Notes under the pieces: model-generated
The model's input: only the letters and a program-made list of their open reading frames with translations
What the model was told of the DNA's origin: nothing
Database searches by the model: none
Shown here: one piece after another, positions 37,550 through 50,670 of the stretch
Position numbering within the stretch: position 1 is the stretch's first letter
Layout: every line of letters begins with the position of its first letter
Assembly: GCF_033958435.1 (NCBI RefSeq)
Contig: NC_134139.1
Coordinates: forward strand, 206,009,501-206,073,500
From: Carettochelys insculpta
Taxonomy: Eukaryota; Chordata; Testudines; Carettochelyidae
DNA: 64,000 bases
Direction: 5' to 3'
Position numbers and translations under genes: made by a program

Positions 37550-38459
37550 GTAAAATTAAAAACAGCTCCCACCTCTCTGCTCAGGCTGAACAGTTTATGG
37601 ATCAGTCCTCTTTCTGGCACTCGACACGGGGTTGTAGCATTAGTGACGGATGCACTAGAGAATGAGGTGCCTCAGTCATGATATTTGGCTTTCTCTGTGT
37701 AAAAGTTTTACACAGAGTAAGATGGATTTATTTGGAGCTTTGGTCCTCTTTGGAGGCTGTGGTCATGGATGTTCTCAAAGGCCGTATAGTTCAGCTTTCC
37801 CAGAACAGAGCAGGTTCGGTGTCTGTGTTGTTCTGAAGGGGGGTTGGCGGTAATCCCGACCCTGTGTCTTTGCTGGGGTAGACCAGAGCTTCTGGCTCAG
37901 CAGGATGGAGTAGGGGGGAGCTCCAGGGGGCAGGAAGGTGGGCATCAGTGGCTTGGTTAGCATGTTGAGTGACAACCCAAAAGGGATGTCTGTGATCCAA
38001 CCCGTCCCAAATGGAATTGACCCTCTTGACACCAACATCAGATTTAGCCCTGAGTTTGGCTTCCATGATCATTTTAGAAAAGGATATAATGTGCAATATT
38101 TCCAGATTGGAGTCCAGAACCTGGATGCTCTTTCATTTCCATTTGCCCAGGAGATTAAAAAAAATTAACAAAAAATTAACACTTAATTATTTAAAATTAA
38201 CAAGAAATGTTTATTTCAAGCCCCGTTGAACCCCCTAAATTGCTGGCACCTCAACCCTGAAATATTCATCTTCATCATTTCTAAAAGCTTTTTGGACTTC
38301 ACACCTTATACGTACATATTAAAACCTGTGCTTTTTTTGGGCCAGTACTGAGTACTGGCATCTTAGCAGCCCAAGCCACAGGATTGGCTGGAGGGGAGAG
38401 AGGGAAACTGGCTGAGTACTGGCTTCTCTTTTTTCTTATATTACAAAACAAGCGCTGAT
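37550..38459. other. Unassigned sequence
   Basis: A GGGCCAGTACTGAGTACTGG palindrome at about 38,339 may be the end of an unrecognised element. No exon seen. Confidence 0.4.
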
Positions 38460-38890
38460 TAAAACATATCTATGCCTGCTTCTACACAGCACGGCTACAG
38501 CTACAGTCCTACAGTTGACAAAACTTGCCGCACATCCACACACAAAATGCGTTTTGTCGACAACCTTCTGCCTCTCCCCACTGAGGAAGAGCGCCTTTAT
38601 TGACAGTCTGTCGACAAAAAAGCTGTGAGGATGCTATGCGGGGCGGCTTCCTGTTGACAGACAGGGCTTCCAGGACACTGAACAGCTGTGTCTGCTATGC
38701 TTCCGGATGGCTGTTTTGTCAATGAGAGCAGCCAGGCAGCCCAGCTGCTCTGCCGACAGAGCAGATCGCTCTTTCTATCTGCTTTAGGGTATAGCCGCAC
38801 TCGGCCGACAGACGTTTTGTCGGAAAATCTCTTCCGACCTAAACGGCTGTTGACAGATGCCTCTAGCGCAGCTGTAGCCCTTGTGTATGT
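38460..38890. mobile_element. MITE with TGTCGACA palindromes
   Basis: Left part CGGCTACAGCTACAGTCCTA and right part CAGCTGTAGCCC are inverted ends. Inside are GTTTTGTCGACAACC, CTGTCGACAAA and GTTTTGTCGG words. Same family as 54,461-54,960. Confidence 0.65.
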
Positions 38891-38986
38891 ATATAGCTTT
38901 CTATAGGCCTGCATTTATGTGCGTACACACAAACCGAACAGACCTGTTCATTCAGCAAATTCATTCTGTCAATCTCCATCCACTAA

Positions 38987-39898
38987 CAGCGGTTCCCAAA
39001 CTTTTTAGCACCATGCTCCCCTTTTGATTTTTGAGAAACCTTCACACCCCTTCGCCTCTTCTCTACCCTCATCCAACCTGGTTTAACAAAAAATTCAGTT
39101 CGTAAGTTACAGTAAACACAAAAATTTCATATAAAAAGTGTTATTTAAAATTAAAAATAAGCACCAATAGTTTTCCTTGGCCCCTTGCGGGTGCCAGGTG
39201 CAGCTCCAGCTGGCCAGCTCCTGAACCCTGTGCCAGCTGTCAGAGCTGCCAGCGCCAGCTGCCACACATGGCTGAGACCTATGCTGCCAGAGCCACCTGC
39301 CCAAGCCCCACACTGCTGGAGCCAGCCACCTGCTCACCTACCAGCTGCCTAGCTGTGTGCCAGCCACATGAGCTGTGTGCCCAAGCCCCAAGCCGCCCGG
39401 GCCAGCCATATGCCTGCCAGCCTGAACCGCCCGAGCCCCGTGCTACCGAAGCCAGCTACCTGCCCACCAGCCTGAGTCACCTGAGCCCTATGAAGCCAGG
39501 GCCAGCCGCCCGAGCCCCATGAATTCTGCAAACTGGCTGCCCAAGCCCTGCAAGCCCCATGAGCTGCCTGCTGGAGCCCCCTCCCCTCCCACAAAGCCAG
39601 GCACCACCAGCCCCCCACTCTTACCCCATCCCCATCCCCCTTACCTGAGCCAGGCACTGCCAGCCCCCATCTAACTCCATCCTCCTCCCCACCTCACACC
39701 TACACTCACTCACCTTTGCAAGTGGGCCTTGGCCGGTTGCCTGCTTTTTATAGCGGCTGCACCGGGTCACCCATGTAAAATGGGGGCGTTGAGAGCCGAA
39801 AGCAAAGGCCGGCTCTTTCTTTGGGTGGGGGGGATGATGGGGGGCTGGGTTGCCTCACCCCCCCCATGGGGTGGTGCCCCCCAGTTTGGGAAACCATG
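38987..39898 (+). mobile_element. hAT-like non-autonomous element with GC-rich tandem core (copy A)
   Basis: Left end CAGCGGTTCCCAAACTTTTT and right end CCAGTTTGGGAAACCATG. The middle (about 39,180-39,640) is a degenerate tandem repeat rich in CAGCTGGCC, GAGCCCC and AGCCGCC words. CACTAA lies on both sides. The element recurs reversed at 62,771-63,834. Long open frames within it are composition effects. Confidence 0.8.
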
Positions 39899-41883
39899 CA
39901 CTAATGATAGGTTGGCTCTCACAGTAGGTTCTCTCTCTTGTTTCTTTGCCCTTTAAATAGCCAAAGTTACTTAAACGAAATTAAGGTAAAACAGCCGGTG
40001 AACAGGGCCAGCTAAGTTCACAGGAACACAATACACAGTCAGGGAAAATTAACTCATTATTTGTTCATTTCTTCAGTCATATAACACCCTAGAAACACCA
40101 TGTGCTACAAATAACTTGCTTCATTTACTAGAGGCCCACAAGGAACTTTATAAGCAATTGACACTGAAATTTATTTTCTTGCCGAGATACAAGTAACCCT
40201 TCAGCCCCTTTAGTGCCATGCCACACCCCCGCAGGCCCATCAGAGGCCACTCAAGGCACGGATGTTTAAACAAAGGGAGCAGCACGACCGATTGCACATA
40301 CAGCTACCGGAGAAGAAGGGCCTGTTCAGCTAGCATTTGGATGATACGTGTGTCATGGCCCAAAACCATTCCACCACAACCCTCTCCAGCTGTGGCACAG
40401 CAGCACCAGGTTGAACAAGGGCACGATAAATGGCCAGGGATCTGAGTGGTGACAGACCCACCTCAAAAAAAGGAGGCTTCTGAGTTTGTAACAGGGACTT
40501 GTCCCCAGGGGAGTCAGGCAGCGAGACAGGTAGAAAACTTTGGATGGCCATAGGGCCCAGAAGATTTGACCATCAGGGAGGCTGGCCACACAATCACCGA
40601 GCAGACGGAGGACATTCCTAGCTCCATTCTCCAATCCAAGTTCCCGGCACGACAAAGCTGGGGGCACACTGTAACACTGCCCTCTTTTGGCAGTCCTGCC
40701 TCAGGGGCGAGACAGTGGGAGTTGTGCCTGAGGAAGGAGTGCAGGATCAGAGGGGCTGCCTCACCCCAAATCATTTCTAATCACCCAAAGACGAGCTTTC
40801 CTGGCTTCTCCAAACATCCACCATGGCGGCCTTAGAGAATGGTGCTTAGAGCTGGCCAGAAAATTAGAAATAGAGAAATCTGGGTGAGAAACAGACCAAT
40901 TGTTCTGTAAAAACCATCTCCCCCGCCCTCTCTTTACTGATCGGTACTAATAAGGATAGTCAGCATCATTAACTGGGTTCTTTCCAGGGTTTGAAAGCAA
41001 TTTAGCCCTGGTGTAGCTCCACTAACTTCAGTGGAGTTGCAGCATGGGTGAAATTGATTTGAGGGACAAACCCTGTAGTCCAAAGCCTCAGCCAAAACTC
41101 CTTTTAATTTCAGTGGCAGTTTTGCCTGAGAAAGACCCTGCTCTAGTCTTGTTGAGCATGACATAGTTTTACTCCACAACAACAAGTACCTTGAGAAGAA
41201 ATAGACGTGAGCCATTCGGAACACGCAGCGCATTTGTCGTGTCTACTTTATTTTTTCCACTCTTCGTGTAAGGGAATATAGTTCTAAAAAAGCTCTTGTA
41301 TAGCAAAATAAGCTGTGATTATTATTGTGCTGTGCTAGGCAGTCCAAAAACTTAAAGGCAAAACAAAATAAAAACTAAACAAACTTCCGATGGGGCACCT
41401 CCCCCATATTTTCAGTACCAGCATACCAGCCTCCCAAATAAAGTCCTGGCTATTCCCAAGCAGCGTGAGCAAGTATTTCACTGTATTCAGATGGAAGCTG
41501 ATGACTGAACAATCTAGTGCATGTTAACCATGGCGGATGAGCACAGATTCAGAAAATTCAAGTATTGGTTAGTATCTGTCCAGGTTCTAAATGATTTCAT
41601 CAACTTTGAGTTTCAAGTTTCCAAAAGAGAGAGAAAAATAATGAATCACCAGTTGTGTACAAAAATAATATTGCGAACATCGCTAGGAAGGCATTGTTAC
41701 ATATGATCAAAAACGCAAGAGTTCAATATTAAGATTACACACAACAGCCTCAACTCCTCGCAGTTGGGGAGAGAAAAGACTTAAGACAGCTTTCTGGATG
41801 CACACATGTACTGCATAATCCTGTGTCCCCTTATCAAGTTGTAAGAAACCTTCGCTCTTCCATTCCCAATAACACAAACTCAG
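39899..41883. other. Unassigned sequence
   Basis: A moderately GC-rich patch at 40,200-40,850 has overlapping short open frames without domains. A palindrome remnant with CTAACTTCAGTGGAGTT lies near 41,025. No exon supported. Confidence 0.4.

Positions 41884-41911
<28 letters not shown>
41884..41911. repeat. (AAT)n microsatellite
   Basis: About nine ATA/AAT units directly preceding a MIR copy. Confidence 0.9.
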
Positions 41912-41915
<4 letters not shown>

Positions 41916-42110
41916 TGCACTTCATCGTACTTTTCATCAAAGTGCTTCACAAAGGATTACTTAAGCCTCACAACACCCCTGTGAGGTAGGTAAGTATTAT
42001 TACACCCATTTACAGATGGGTAAACTGTAGGCACAGAAAGGTTAAGTGACTTGCCCAAGGTCACACAGCAAGTTTGTGGCAGAGCTGGGAATAACATCCA
42101 AGAGTCTTGT
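41912..42110 (+). repeat. MIR-like SINE
   Basis: CAAAGTGCTTCACAAAGGAT, CCTCACAACACCCCTGTGAG, CAGATGGGTAAACTGTAGGC and TGCCCAAGGTCACACAGCAA in order: a well-preserved MIR-type core. Confidence 0.85.
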
Positions 42111-44164
42111 CACGCCATGAGCTGCTATGATTTTTTAGACCATGTTCCCCTTCGACCCTGTCCTTATAAAACCATCTAACACACAAATCATTATGTAACT
42201 CCAAATAACTCAGCATCTTATAATATCTCTGATTTGTCAAGGCAGTAACCTTGCTGCATGTGTCCCAAAGGGATGGGAAAATAGTTTATACTCAGATCAC
42301 TTTGGACAACTTGCAAATATTTTTTAATATAAAACAGGAAACAACCCTCCATATTATATCATCAACAAAATTAATCGATTTTATTACAACTTCTAATTGG
42401 GTTATGTATTTTGAAGGCCTGAGCCCTTAGTCAGAATTATTTTTAGTGCTTTCTTGTGTATAAATTGTCAACCTCATCATAAATGAAAATCCGGTGGGGA
42501 TATATGCAGCTCTCTGCCTTTCCATTGCTCTAGAGATCTTTTTATTCAACATAACACCCAACGTCCCTAGCACTTTAAGTAATGAACATGGGCTGAACAC
42601 AGCTTCCCATCTTTCCCAGCCTGTTGTATAATGGAAAAGTGTGACCATAGTGGTAGCTCCAAGTGGAAACACAGAAGTACAACAAAACAGGTCTCAAAGC
42701 GCTCATGGAAAAAGTGTAAGTCTCTCTACCTCATGGTTTCCAAATGCATTCTGCACACAGTGAAAGGTTGCCCACGTTTATTTGGGATAGCTTCTAGACC
42801 TCCTAATTCACCCTTGGCTGAGCTCCTCTGCACCAGAATATACCTGAGCTTCAAGGGGAAAAAACCCTCATAGAACAACCATACCCCTCGGCTACGACCT
42901 ACCCCAAGGAATGCCAGAGCTGTGGACCATTGTGGAAAGAACAGCATGCAATCTGCAACATTAGAAAAGTTTGCAAGTGAGTTTGCATCCCCTCTATCAT
43001 CCAACAGCACAGAAAACTTAGCAAATCCACCACCGTGATTATTACAACCATCTTTCAGCGGGTGCAATTTTGTGGTGACTAAATTGGACTGGAACAGGGT
43101 CCAGCAGAAAACTAACCCAATTTCACAGAAAAAAAAAGAAAAAAAAAGCCCACTTTCATAATATCCACCGACCTGGGTGGCTCCCAAAATGCCTCCTGCA
43201 AAAACTGGCACAGCAGGCACTGGAAGGTTTCATAGCAGTACAGTAGGAAGTTTCCCTTTTCAAAGCACATCGAGGCTTCAAGTGAAAGATGCTGGGAGAA
43301 CCTTCGGACACATTTTCTGAAGGCGGTTGTACATGAGACGAGGGTGTTGGCGATGGCTGGTTTGTGGCAAGCTCTGTGTATGGACTGGAAATACCGATAA
43401 ATTGTGAAGTGAATCTCATCCTTTAAAGGCATAGGCTATGGCAAAATTTTCCTTTTCATTGGGAGATGGATCAAGCTCTTGGTCTCTGCTGAACGCGAGG
43501 GGTAGTTTGAAGGGGGACATTTTTGTGAGATGTGATCAAATCTAAAATACAAACATGTTCCCCGCTTTTGAAAGCAGTCGAAATGACTGAATTGACCTGG
43601 ATAATGAGCACTTATCGAATAAGCTATTAAAATAGCTACCTTAAATCAGCCTTATTTGCTAACGTTTTCTATTGGCAGGTTTGCAACACAGCTGCGCCTC
43701 GGAGATTGAGTTTGGATATGTTCAGAGTCTCTAAAAATTTTGGAAGGGGAGAGGGGATCAAGTAAGACCCAGTCATGGGCAGACATCTTGCATGTCATTG
43801 CCGGTTTGGGCTGTTCGAGTCCATTCATGTCTTTAAGGGTAGCTGCATGCAGACACTGGGCACAAAAGAGATCGAAAGACATCAACACATCACATGTCTC
43901 AGTGTCATTAATGGAACTGAGAGCTCGCAGCACCAAAGCACACAGGCTCAGAGCTCACAGCAGCGGTGGTGGCCAGCGCTCTGGGCCCATGGCTGTTAGG
44001 GAGGGAGGGGGAGGGGCCAGCACATTGAGGGCTGACTGCCCTTGGCCACGCCCCTTCCACTCTTGTCTCCGCCCCTTTTAGGAGCAGACCCACCTTGCTT
44101 AGGGGCGCCTGGTGGACACGTCTTTCAGAGCTAAGTGGATAAGTGCTGCCTGCGAACTGGACAA
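42111..44164. other. Unassigned sequence
   Basis: No exon recognised. A GC-rich patch at 43,920-44,110 (CACGCCCCTTCC, CCGCCCCTTTT) directly precedes a CR1 tail and may be part of another element. Confidence 0.4.
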
Positions 44165-44420
44165 GAAGCAAAGGGCTTAAACTGTAGCAAGGGAGGTTTA
44201 GGCTGGACATTAGGAAAAGCTTCCTAATTGTCAGGGTGGCTAAACACTGGCTAAACCTAGGGAGGCTGTGGAATGTCCATCACTGGAGATATTTAAGGGC
44301 AGGTTAGACAGAGATCTATCAGGGATGGTCTAGATGGTGCTTGGCCCTGCCATGAGGGCAGGGGGCTGGACTTGATGACCTTTTGTGGTCCCTTCCGGTT
44401 CTATGGTTCTGTGATTCTAC
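44165..44420 (+). mobile_element. CR1 LINE, 3' tail
   Basis: TGTAGCAAGGGAGGTTTAGG, ACATTAGGAAAAGCTTCCTA, TGACCTTTTGTGGTCCCTTC and the end GGTTCTGTGATTCTAC. Same subfamily as 44,827-45,188. Confidence 0.9.
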
Positions 44421-44826
44421 AAACTGAGCCAGGGGAAGGAACGGATACATATCAGAAAGAACTGACCTATTTGGTCCAGTTGATGGGGCCTTTACTGATG
44501 TCTAGGGAGGGGAGAGAGGCCATCGGATTACTTGAGACATAGCGAGATACTGAGGGCTTCACAACTTGACACTCAGTTGCAACAGAAACGGTGGAAGCCC
44601 CCTTATTTGAGCCATGAAAACAGGCTGAGACAGAGCACCAGAATCCCCCACAATTCTGCTCACCATCCCCTCCTTTGGAGCCACGGACTTGGCCTGTGAA
44701 ACTGGCTCAAGCATAGAGAAAAGCTGCAAACCGGAGGGCTTTAGGGAGGAACTTCTCCACCAAGAAGATGAGGCAGAGAGTAAAGAATCAAGGTCTGTTA
44801 GAGTAACCACCAATACTGATACTGAT

Positions 44827-45188
44827 GTTAGGAAATGAGAAGACTGAGAGGACATGGTAACAGCTTTCAAGTGCGGGTTGTTACAGGCGGGAGGGAGGAA
44901 AAATTATGCTCCTTAACCTCTGAGGATAGGACAAGGAGCAACGGGCTTCAGTTGCAGCAAGGGAGGTTTAGGTTGGCTATTAGGAAAAACTTCCCATCAG
45001 GGTGGTTAAGCACTGGAGTAAATTGCCTAGGGAGGTTGTGGAATTTCCTTCATGGGAGAATTTTAAGAACAGATTAGACAAACTCCTGTTAGGGACGATC
45101 TAGATGGTGCTTGGCCCTGCCACGAGCTCAAGGGACTGGACTTGATGACCACTTGTGGTCCCTTCCGGTTCTAGGATTCCGTGATTGT
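44827..45188 (+). mobile_element. CR1 LINE, 3' tail
   Basis: Starts slightly further upstream in ORF2 (GAGAAGACTGAGAGGACATG), then TTGCAGCAAGGGAGGTTTAG and TGACCACTTGTGGTCCCTTC, ending near GGATTCCGTGATTGTA. Same orientation and subfamily as the copy 400 bp before it. It marks the edge of the repeat-poor zone below XKR6. Confidence 0.9.
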
Positions 45189-45189
45189 A

Positions 45190-47790
45190 CGTTGCAGGAT
45201 CAGCACTGGTAATGAACACTTCATGTGCCTCTCTATTGTGCCCAGTCTGTGCTATAATAGTGGAACTTGCAACTAGCACCCTGAAGGAGGATGTCATTCA
45301 TTAAGTTCACTTCACAAATTACCTCGTTTGTCAGGAGATGTCACAAAGCTTAGAGAAGGAATGCAACGAAGGTGAAGCAGTGCCCCTAATGAGTGACATG
45401 GTTCTGGTCCACAAATAACGAAGCAGGTAAATGAAATCTCTTTGGACAAAATTACTGGCTGTGAATTAGGGTGGGAGACAGATGATACGAATCCTGCCCT
45501 TCATGTGAAAATGTGACCATCAGCCAGATTGTGATCAGAGCCTGGAAACATTTAATAGAAATGGAGCTGAAGTGACCGGGAATTACAGTACCTGTGACAA
45601 TTTGGCTTTTTATAAACTTTGCTGTGTCTGAAGTTTGGCATGATTAGCCCTGCCCTCCTTAGAAGGGCCTGTGGAGTGTATGAATGCCATTAAAAAAAAA
45701 GAAAACAAAACTCTCAGACAGCTGCAAAGCATCACTGGAAAAAAAAAAACATTTCTCCATTCAGGTATATTCAGGTGAAGAAAGCATTCAGCTTTTCTTA
45801 ACAGTTATATAAAATTTGTCCTAATTTATTTAAAGATCTACTGTAATTAAAAAGATTAATGAAATAAGATCATAATCATAATTAAAAATCATTTCCTCAT
45901 GTTGATTTTTCTCTTCAGAATAGTTCAACATGGGACTTTTGAACCCTAGACAGTTACAGTATTTCTGGAATAAAAAATTGCAATTGCACACAGAAAATAC
46001 TACAGTATTCACTTAAAAATATCTTTTGTTGTTGTTGTTGTTTCCCCGTCCCCCCAAGTACAGGGATGGTGGGATTGAAAAAATGTTCTGGAATGGGAAT
46101 ACTCTTTAAAGGAGCAATACTCTTAAAATGGCATTACACATACTCTGCCCGTGAGTTAACTCGAAACAAAGAAACTCCAACACAGAAATAAAGAAATGCG
46201 TACCTTCACGCACCAAAAAGATTATCTGGAAATGCCTCAGACCTCTAGAATTTATCCTTCTAAAGCTTTGCCATCAATGGAGGTGGAAGTATCTCCTTGC
46301 AGTGAGAATTCTTAAGCTAAACGGTGATGATCTTGCTATACTCTTGATTTCCTGTGGTGTTATTTCTTGCCACGTACTTACAGGAGAGGGTGACATAAAA
46401 ACGTTTATCCGTGGGTTCCCGAATGCACCGAGTTGAACAATTCTCAGCTAACTCACAACAACAACATCAACAAAAATACAAAGCACCAAATCATCTTTAG
46501 AAAAGTGTCAGTTACAGGTTATTACTGTTTGAAGATTTTATCCTATTTTTTTCCTTTTAAAAAAAACAAAAAAACAAAACAAAGAATGCTTTACAATCAC
46601 TTTAAGGCTCACGCTCAATGAGACATAACAGGCCCTACACAATATTACAAATAATACATGTATGCCTTTTCACAGCCTTAAAATGATACAACAAGCCAAA
46701 TTATTTTGCCAGTCACCGATCAAGTATTGTGCCTTTAAATTGACTTTCTTTTTGCTACTATGCTGAGTTTTATTATTACTGAAATATTTTATTCGATCAA
46801 TGAAAATCGATTTTAGTATTAGATTTTTGGCGTGTAATTTAAAATCCAAAGATTCGTTATTTTCCAGAAATCAAGATGGAAGGCCTTTTCCCGGCCTCAC
46901 TCACATCAGTGTGAATCAGGAGTAATTCTACTGAAATCAGTGGAATTACGCTGTATAAAACAGTGATGTGTGAGATCGGGTGCGGTATTACTGTGTGAAT
47001 TTGAAGCAAACCGAGTACAGCTGACCACCATATATGGTCCACTGACACCCGGGAAACAATTTTATCAGGGGATTGCGTTGATAACATCATTTGGTCTGGC
47101 CTGCATAGGTGGGACCAAGCCATGTTATAAACATGTTGCCAAATTGTGTGACCATCCTGATCTTTCAGCCATCAGAGATACCATTTCTTTGCATTCTCAT
47201 TGTTAGACGTTTTTCTTGTTCACCTATATCCAATAATATCTCCAGCAATACCTTTTGTATGTTTCTCTTTTGTTGTTTCCTTTTCTCATTCTTTTTTGTT
47301 TGTTTGTTTGTTTGTTTTTTTAGTTTAGTCTTTAGTTTTTTTTTTTTTGTTTTTTTTTAATTTTTCCTGGCATAAAATCACCCAAGAGTTTTGCATGAGA
47401 AAGGTGACAGTACTTAATGAAACTCAGCACCTAAGGGCGTAAGGCAGTTGTAGGTTTGTTTGTTTGTTTGTTTGTTTTTTATTTTTCAATCAGCACCAAT
47501 CCCATATATAATGTTCTACACTTGGTGTAAGGTATAAAACTCTGATGTGGAGACGCCTCTTCTCCACCTGTGTGGATCATAGGTGTGGAAGTTGAAATAC
47601 TATTTCTTGTGTGTAAAAAACAAAAGAAAAGTTTTTCTTTTTGTTTTTACTTACAAAACATAGAGATTATCTTTTTTTTTATACATACAGCAGCCAGAAA
47701 GAAAGCTTATCTGAAGGTTTGTGTTTCATGATCTGTGTTTACCGTAAACAAAAATAAGATCCCCTCTTTTACTTTTTTTTTAAAGGAGCT
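45190..47790 (-). other. XKR6: Probable XKR6 3' untranslated region
   Basis: This AT-rich 2.6-kb stretch directly follows the stop codon. It lacks CR1 and hAT insertions, unlike both neighbours, which fits selection on a long 3' UTR. Minus-strand AATAAA hexamers lie at 47,478-47,483, 46,788-46,793, 46,769-46,774 and 45,825-45,830, any of which could serve polyadenylation. Low-complexity T/G tracts (TTTG repeats near 47,298-47,322 and 47,455-47,478, GTT repeats near 46,027-46,042) sit inside it. The true end cannot be fixed without transcript data. Confidence 0.45.
46890..46980. repeat. Short palindromic MITE inside the probable XKR6 3' UTR
   Basis: The block begins CCCGGCCTCACTCACATCAG and ends ATGTGTGAGATCGGG, so its two halves are inverted copies, with a TACTGAAATCAGTGGA centre. 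It resembles the small palindromic repeat common in turtles and birds whose centre reads like TTGACTTCAATGGAGT. Diverged, hence old. Confidence 0.5.
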
Positions 47791-48864
<1,074 letters not shown>

Positions 48865-49344
48865 TTACAAACATCTTGAGGAGCAGAGAAATGTAAAAAT
48901 CAAGATCAGAAACATAAACAAACATTCTTCACCTGCCACCTGTATTTTATATTAGTGATAAGCCTGATCTAAATCCCCCAGCCCAACTGAATTACTTCCA
49001 AACTTTCAGCGCTAACGAGGAGGGTTTGGAATTCGAACCCGTACTTGCATTTCACAAATTGCCTGTATCCTTATAATGATCTATACCACCTCCTCAGCTC
49101 CAAAACCTTTTGGTCATTGGAAATCCAGATCTTCTGGATCCAAATTTTGTAGTATAGACTCATCTCTGCTCCAAATTGTTTATTTTTGCGAGGTACCCGT
49201 CAGAGCTTTCTGCTGCATCGAAGTGTCATCTAGTTGCAGCAAAGTGTTTAATACAAGGCAGGGCTGTTATACCTTAAACACAGGGAGCAGAGGAGATTGA
49301 ATTTTGGGCTCACAGAACATGGCTCATTTCCATGTAACTGTGGG

Positions 49345-49620
49345 CATGTCTACACTGGGGCCAGGAGGCAGAATTTTCAGCATGTGCTAGCTTTCATTGA
49401 GCGAGTTTGCTAAAAGGGAAACATAGCCACGGTGGCACATGATTCGGCATGGGCTCGCTACTCCCAGCACAATCCCATCCAAGCCTCTCGGTACAATTTT
49501 TGTGGCTAGGCCCCTTCTGCTGCTCAAGCCACCATGGCTACGACACTGTTTTCTGGGCACTGGTTTGAACGCAGCTAGCGTGGGCATGGCTGGCTAAGGT
49601 CAAGCTGACACCTCCAAAGG
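49345..49620. mobile_element. Probable MITE with TCTACAC end
   Basis: Left end GGGCATGTCTACACTGGGGC. The interior includes GTGCTAGCTTTCATTGAGCG and, inverted, GAACGCAGCTAGCGTGGGCATG. The terminal repeats are decayed. Confidence 0.5.
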
Positions 49621-50013
49621 CTGGCGTGCACATTCGGACCCAGCATGCCTATGATTTAAAATCCCAGACAAACGTACACAACCCTCACACTATGAACTTG
49701 TTTGCCCTCACCAGCAGCGAGCGCAAGGAGCAAGTGAGCACCAGGATTGCTGGGGAATACTAAGCCGCAGTCGGGGCCCGTTCGCGCAAGGTGCTGCATG
49801 CGCCTAACTCTGCGTGAACCCAGAGGGAGTTGAGAACGTACTGCACCTTACGGGGGAAATGGCTCAACTGGCAGCTCTGGCCTGACACTGGCACTGCATG
49901 CCGCTGAGGGCTTTCTGGGAAGCCCAGTGGCCTCCACACCCACAGGCTTCACTGGGGCTGGATGGCTGCCAGCTCACGGCAGGATTTATCTCAGTGGCGC
50001 TCAAGGAGTTTGC

Positions 50014-50640
50014 AGGGTCCAAGGAGGTATGCTGATAGAAGGGTCTGGCCAGAGGGCGGGGCCCAAGGTGGTACACTGACAAGGCCTGGCTGGTGGGGGG
50101 GGCCTGAGGCCGTATGCCTGACAGTGGGGTCTGGCTGGTGGGCGGGCCTAAGGTGGTACACTGACAGCAGGACCTGGCCAGTGGGCAGGGCCCAAGGCAG
50201 TACGCTGACAGCGAGCCGCGGCTGGTGGGTAGGGCCCAAGGCAGTATGCTGACAGCAGGGCCTGGCTGGTGGGTGGGCCTAAGGTGGTGGACTGACAGCA
50301 GAACCTGACCAATGGGCAGGGCCCAAGGTGTGGGAAGGCATAGCTCAGTGGTTTGAGCATTGGCCAGCTAAACCCAGTGTTGTGAGCTCAGTCCTTGAGG
50401 CAGGGGGCATTTACGGATCTGGGATGAATAAATTTAAAAAAAAAAAAAAAAAAAGTTTGCCTTGGCTGATGATAGGCCCTGCAGGGGACTGGACTCAATA
50501 ATCTTTGATGGTCCCCGCCAGCTCTACGAGATTGATATGCTGCCAGTAAGGCCTGGCTGCTGGGTGTGCCCAAGGTGGCTCACTGAGAGCAGGACTGGGC
50601 CAGCTGAAGTGCCCCACCTTGAAGGTGTGGGGCCCAAGGC
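50014..50640. repeat. Minisatellite of about 44-bp units, split by a SINE
   Basis: At least six units of the type GGGCCCAAGGTGGTACACTG followed by ACAGCAGGACCTGGCCAGTGGGC run from 50,014 to about 50,330. After the SINE at 50,331-50,540 the pattern resumes (CCAGTAAGGCCTGGCTGCTG, GTGCCCAAGGTGGCTCACTG). Units differ by several bases, so the array is not freshly expanded. Confidence 0.85.
50331..50540 (+). repeat. tRNA-derived SINE (turtle Cry I type)
   Basis: The tRNA-like head has CATAGCTCAGTGGTTTGAGC (A box region) and GTTGTGAGCTCAGTCC (B box region). A 19-base A run near 50,437-50,455 interrupts it, and the tail GGGGACTGGACTCAATAATC and GCTCTACGAGATTG closes it. This SINE type is characteristic of turtles. 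Confidence 0.88.
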
Positions 50641-50670
50641 AGCCAGCTTGCGTACCTCTTCCTATGGTCA

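Noticed and set aside
50014..50330. Regular repeat spacing that could suggest a CRISPR-like array
   Set aside because: The units are contiguous and wholly repeated with no unique spacers, and the DNA is vertebrate; it is a minisatellite.
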